Shown: one piece after another, positions 63,376-64,000 of the stretch
Layout of the letters: each line of letters begins with the position of its first letter
How positions within the stretch are numbered: the first letter of the stretch is position 1
Origin: an uncultured Prevotellaceae bacterium
GTDB taxonomy: Bacteria > Bacteroidota > Bacteroidia > Bacteroidales > Bacteroidaceae
Direction: 5' to 3'
NCBI GenBank assembly: GCA_902780635.1
Contig: CACZGH010000002.1
Location: forward strand, 1 to 64,000
DNA length: 64,000 nt
The notes under the pieces: model-generated
The model's database searches: none
Told to the model about the DNA's origin: nothing
What the model saw: only the letters and a program-made list of their open reading frames with translations
Position numbers and translations under genes: made by a program

Positions 63376-63452
63376 TTATACGACTTGATTGTTTTTTTTC
63401 GCTTTTCAGTCAAAAATCCGTTCAAAGTGTCACGTTTTTGAGCGGAAATGTG

Positions 63453-63460
63453 TAATTTTG
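63453..63460 (+). promoter_or_regulatory. -7 box before the trpB-like gene
   Basis: TAATTTTG followed by C, 41 bases before the ATG at 63501. A TTTTTG occurs 12 bases upstream, closer than the usual 19-21. Confidence 0.45.
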
Positions 63461-63500
63461 CAATCTGATTCGAAAAAAACAGTCATTAACACGAAAGATT

Positions 63501-64000
63501 ATGAGTAAACAGAAAAGATTCATTCTCCAGGAAAAAGACATTCCAACCAAGTGGTATAACATACAGGCTGAGATGCCCAACAAACCACTGCCGCCCATCC
63601 ATCCGGCCACCAAAAAGCCGTTGAAGGCCGAAGACCTGGCCTTCATCTTCAATCTCGAGTGCAGCCGTCAAGAGCTGGACGCTGAGCATGTGTGGATAGA
63701 CATCCCCGAGCCGGTGCTGGATATGTATAAGTATTATCGCTCCACGCCGTTGGTGCGCGCCTACGCCCTAGAAGAGGCACTGGGTACACCAGCGCATATT
63801 TATTTCAAGAATGAGAGTGTCAACCCACTCGGTTCGCACAAGGTCAACTCCGCTCTGCCGCAGTGTTACTACTGCAAACAAGAGGGTGTGACGAATGTGA
63901 CGACGGAGACAGGAGCCGGACAATGGGGCGCTGCCCTGAGTTATGCTGCCAAGGTGTTCGGCCTGGAGTGCGCTGTCTATCAGGTGAAGATTTCGATGCA
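63501..64000 (+). CDS. trpB: TrpB2-like tryptophan synthase beta chain (5' part, cut by window end)
   Basis: 166 codons are visible and the frame is open at the end of the window. The sequence WYNIQAEMPNKPLPPIHPAT at the N-terminus, RSTPLVRAYALEEALGTPAHI, and the PLP-binding Lys114 in NPLGSHKVNSALP, followed by TTETGAGQWGAALSYAAKVFG, fit the TrpB2 group, which has a longer N-terminus than TrpB1. It would join indole (or serine-derived intermediates) to form tryptophan. The rest of the gene lies outside. Confidence 0.92.
   Translation, partial: MSKQKRFILQEKDIPTKWYNIQAEMPNKPLPPIHPATKKPLKAEDLAFIFNLECSRQELDAEHVWIDIPEPVLDMYKYYRSTPLVRAYALEEALGTPAHIYFKNESVNPLGSHKVNSALPQCYYCKQEGVTNVTTETGAGQWGAALSYAAKVFGLECAVYQVKISM

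Overview
The window looks like a chromosome segment of a Prevotella-like member of the Bacteroidales. The evidence is SusC/SusD outer-membrane pairs, Bacteroidetes-type -7 boxes (TAnnTTTG), a PorD-like protein and a type IX-like C-terminal tail, DUF1846/DUF3256/DUF3332 proteins, an UpxY-type NusG paralogue heading a polysaccharide locus, and a two-gene-family mannan utilisation locus. Base composition changes sharply: about 5-39 kb is AT-rich and mosaic, while the flanks (0.6-3 kb and 39-64 kb) are GC-richer.

Layout. 0-3 kb: repeats, then two plus-strand genes (DUF3256, DUF1846) with a promoter-hairpin unit between them that may make a small RNA. 3.1-4.6 kb: a minus-strand AlbA_2/ATP-binding protein. 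5-39.6 kb: one long minus-strand surface-polysaccharide locus. In transcription order it holds the UpxY-like antiterminator, three different ATPase + small-partner gene pairs with two small helical proteins among them, nucleotide-sugar dehydratases, a flippase, a kinase-nucleotidylyltransferase fusion, amino-sugar genes (aminotransferase, ATP-grasp, acyltransferase), a CBS-nucleotidylyltransferase, a polymerase, six glycosyltransferases or GT-like proteins, a sulfatase-fold protein, a CDP-alditol-type module (cytidylyltransferase-oxidoreductase fusion, SDR, LicD), an initiating sugar-phosphate transferase, a WcfR-like aminotransferase, a nucleotidyltransferase and a WbuC-like cupin. 40.3-44.9 kb: tRNA-Arg(TCT), a protease-like/TPR protein, RecN and a PorD-like protein. 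45.4-62.4 kb, plus strand: a secreted protein, then a beta-mannan utilisation locus (SusC, SusD, IPT surface protein, GH5_4-like, GH5_7-like, acetyl esterase, GH26, GH130, GPH symporter). 62.6-64 kb: a DUF3332 lipoprotein and the start of a TrpB2-like gene.

How it works together. The mannan locus explains a full route: binding and import (SusCD, IPT protein), deacetylation (CE7-like), backbone cleavage (GH5, GH26), inner-membrane uptake (GPH symporter) and phosphorolysis (GH130, with the catalytic Asp at the same number, 131, as in the characterised Bacteroides fragilis mannosylglucose phosphorylase). The epimerase needed to make mannosylglucose is not in the window.

What stands out. Nearly every non-coding gap is built from short tandem repeats whose unit is 7 (less often 8) bases, with several unrelated unit sequences; the main one is (TTGACAG)n / (CTGTCAA)n. 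GC-rich palindromes form a second repeat class. Both classes have entered coding sequence in frame: three places in the WcfR-like aminotransferase and one in the UDP-sugar dehydratase. The best candidates for an undescribed system are the three ATPase/partner modules sitting between the UpxY-like regulator and the capsule genes, and the heptamer-repeat network itself, which resembles in form the STRR heptamers of filamentous cyanobacteria.
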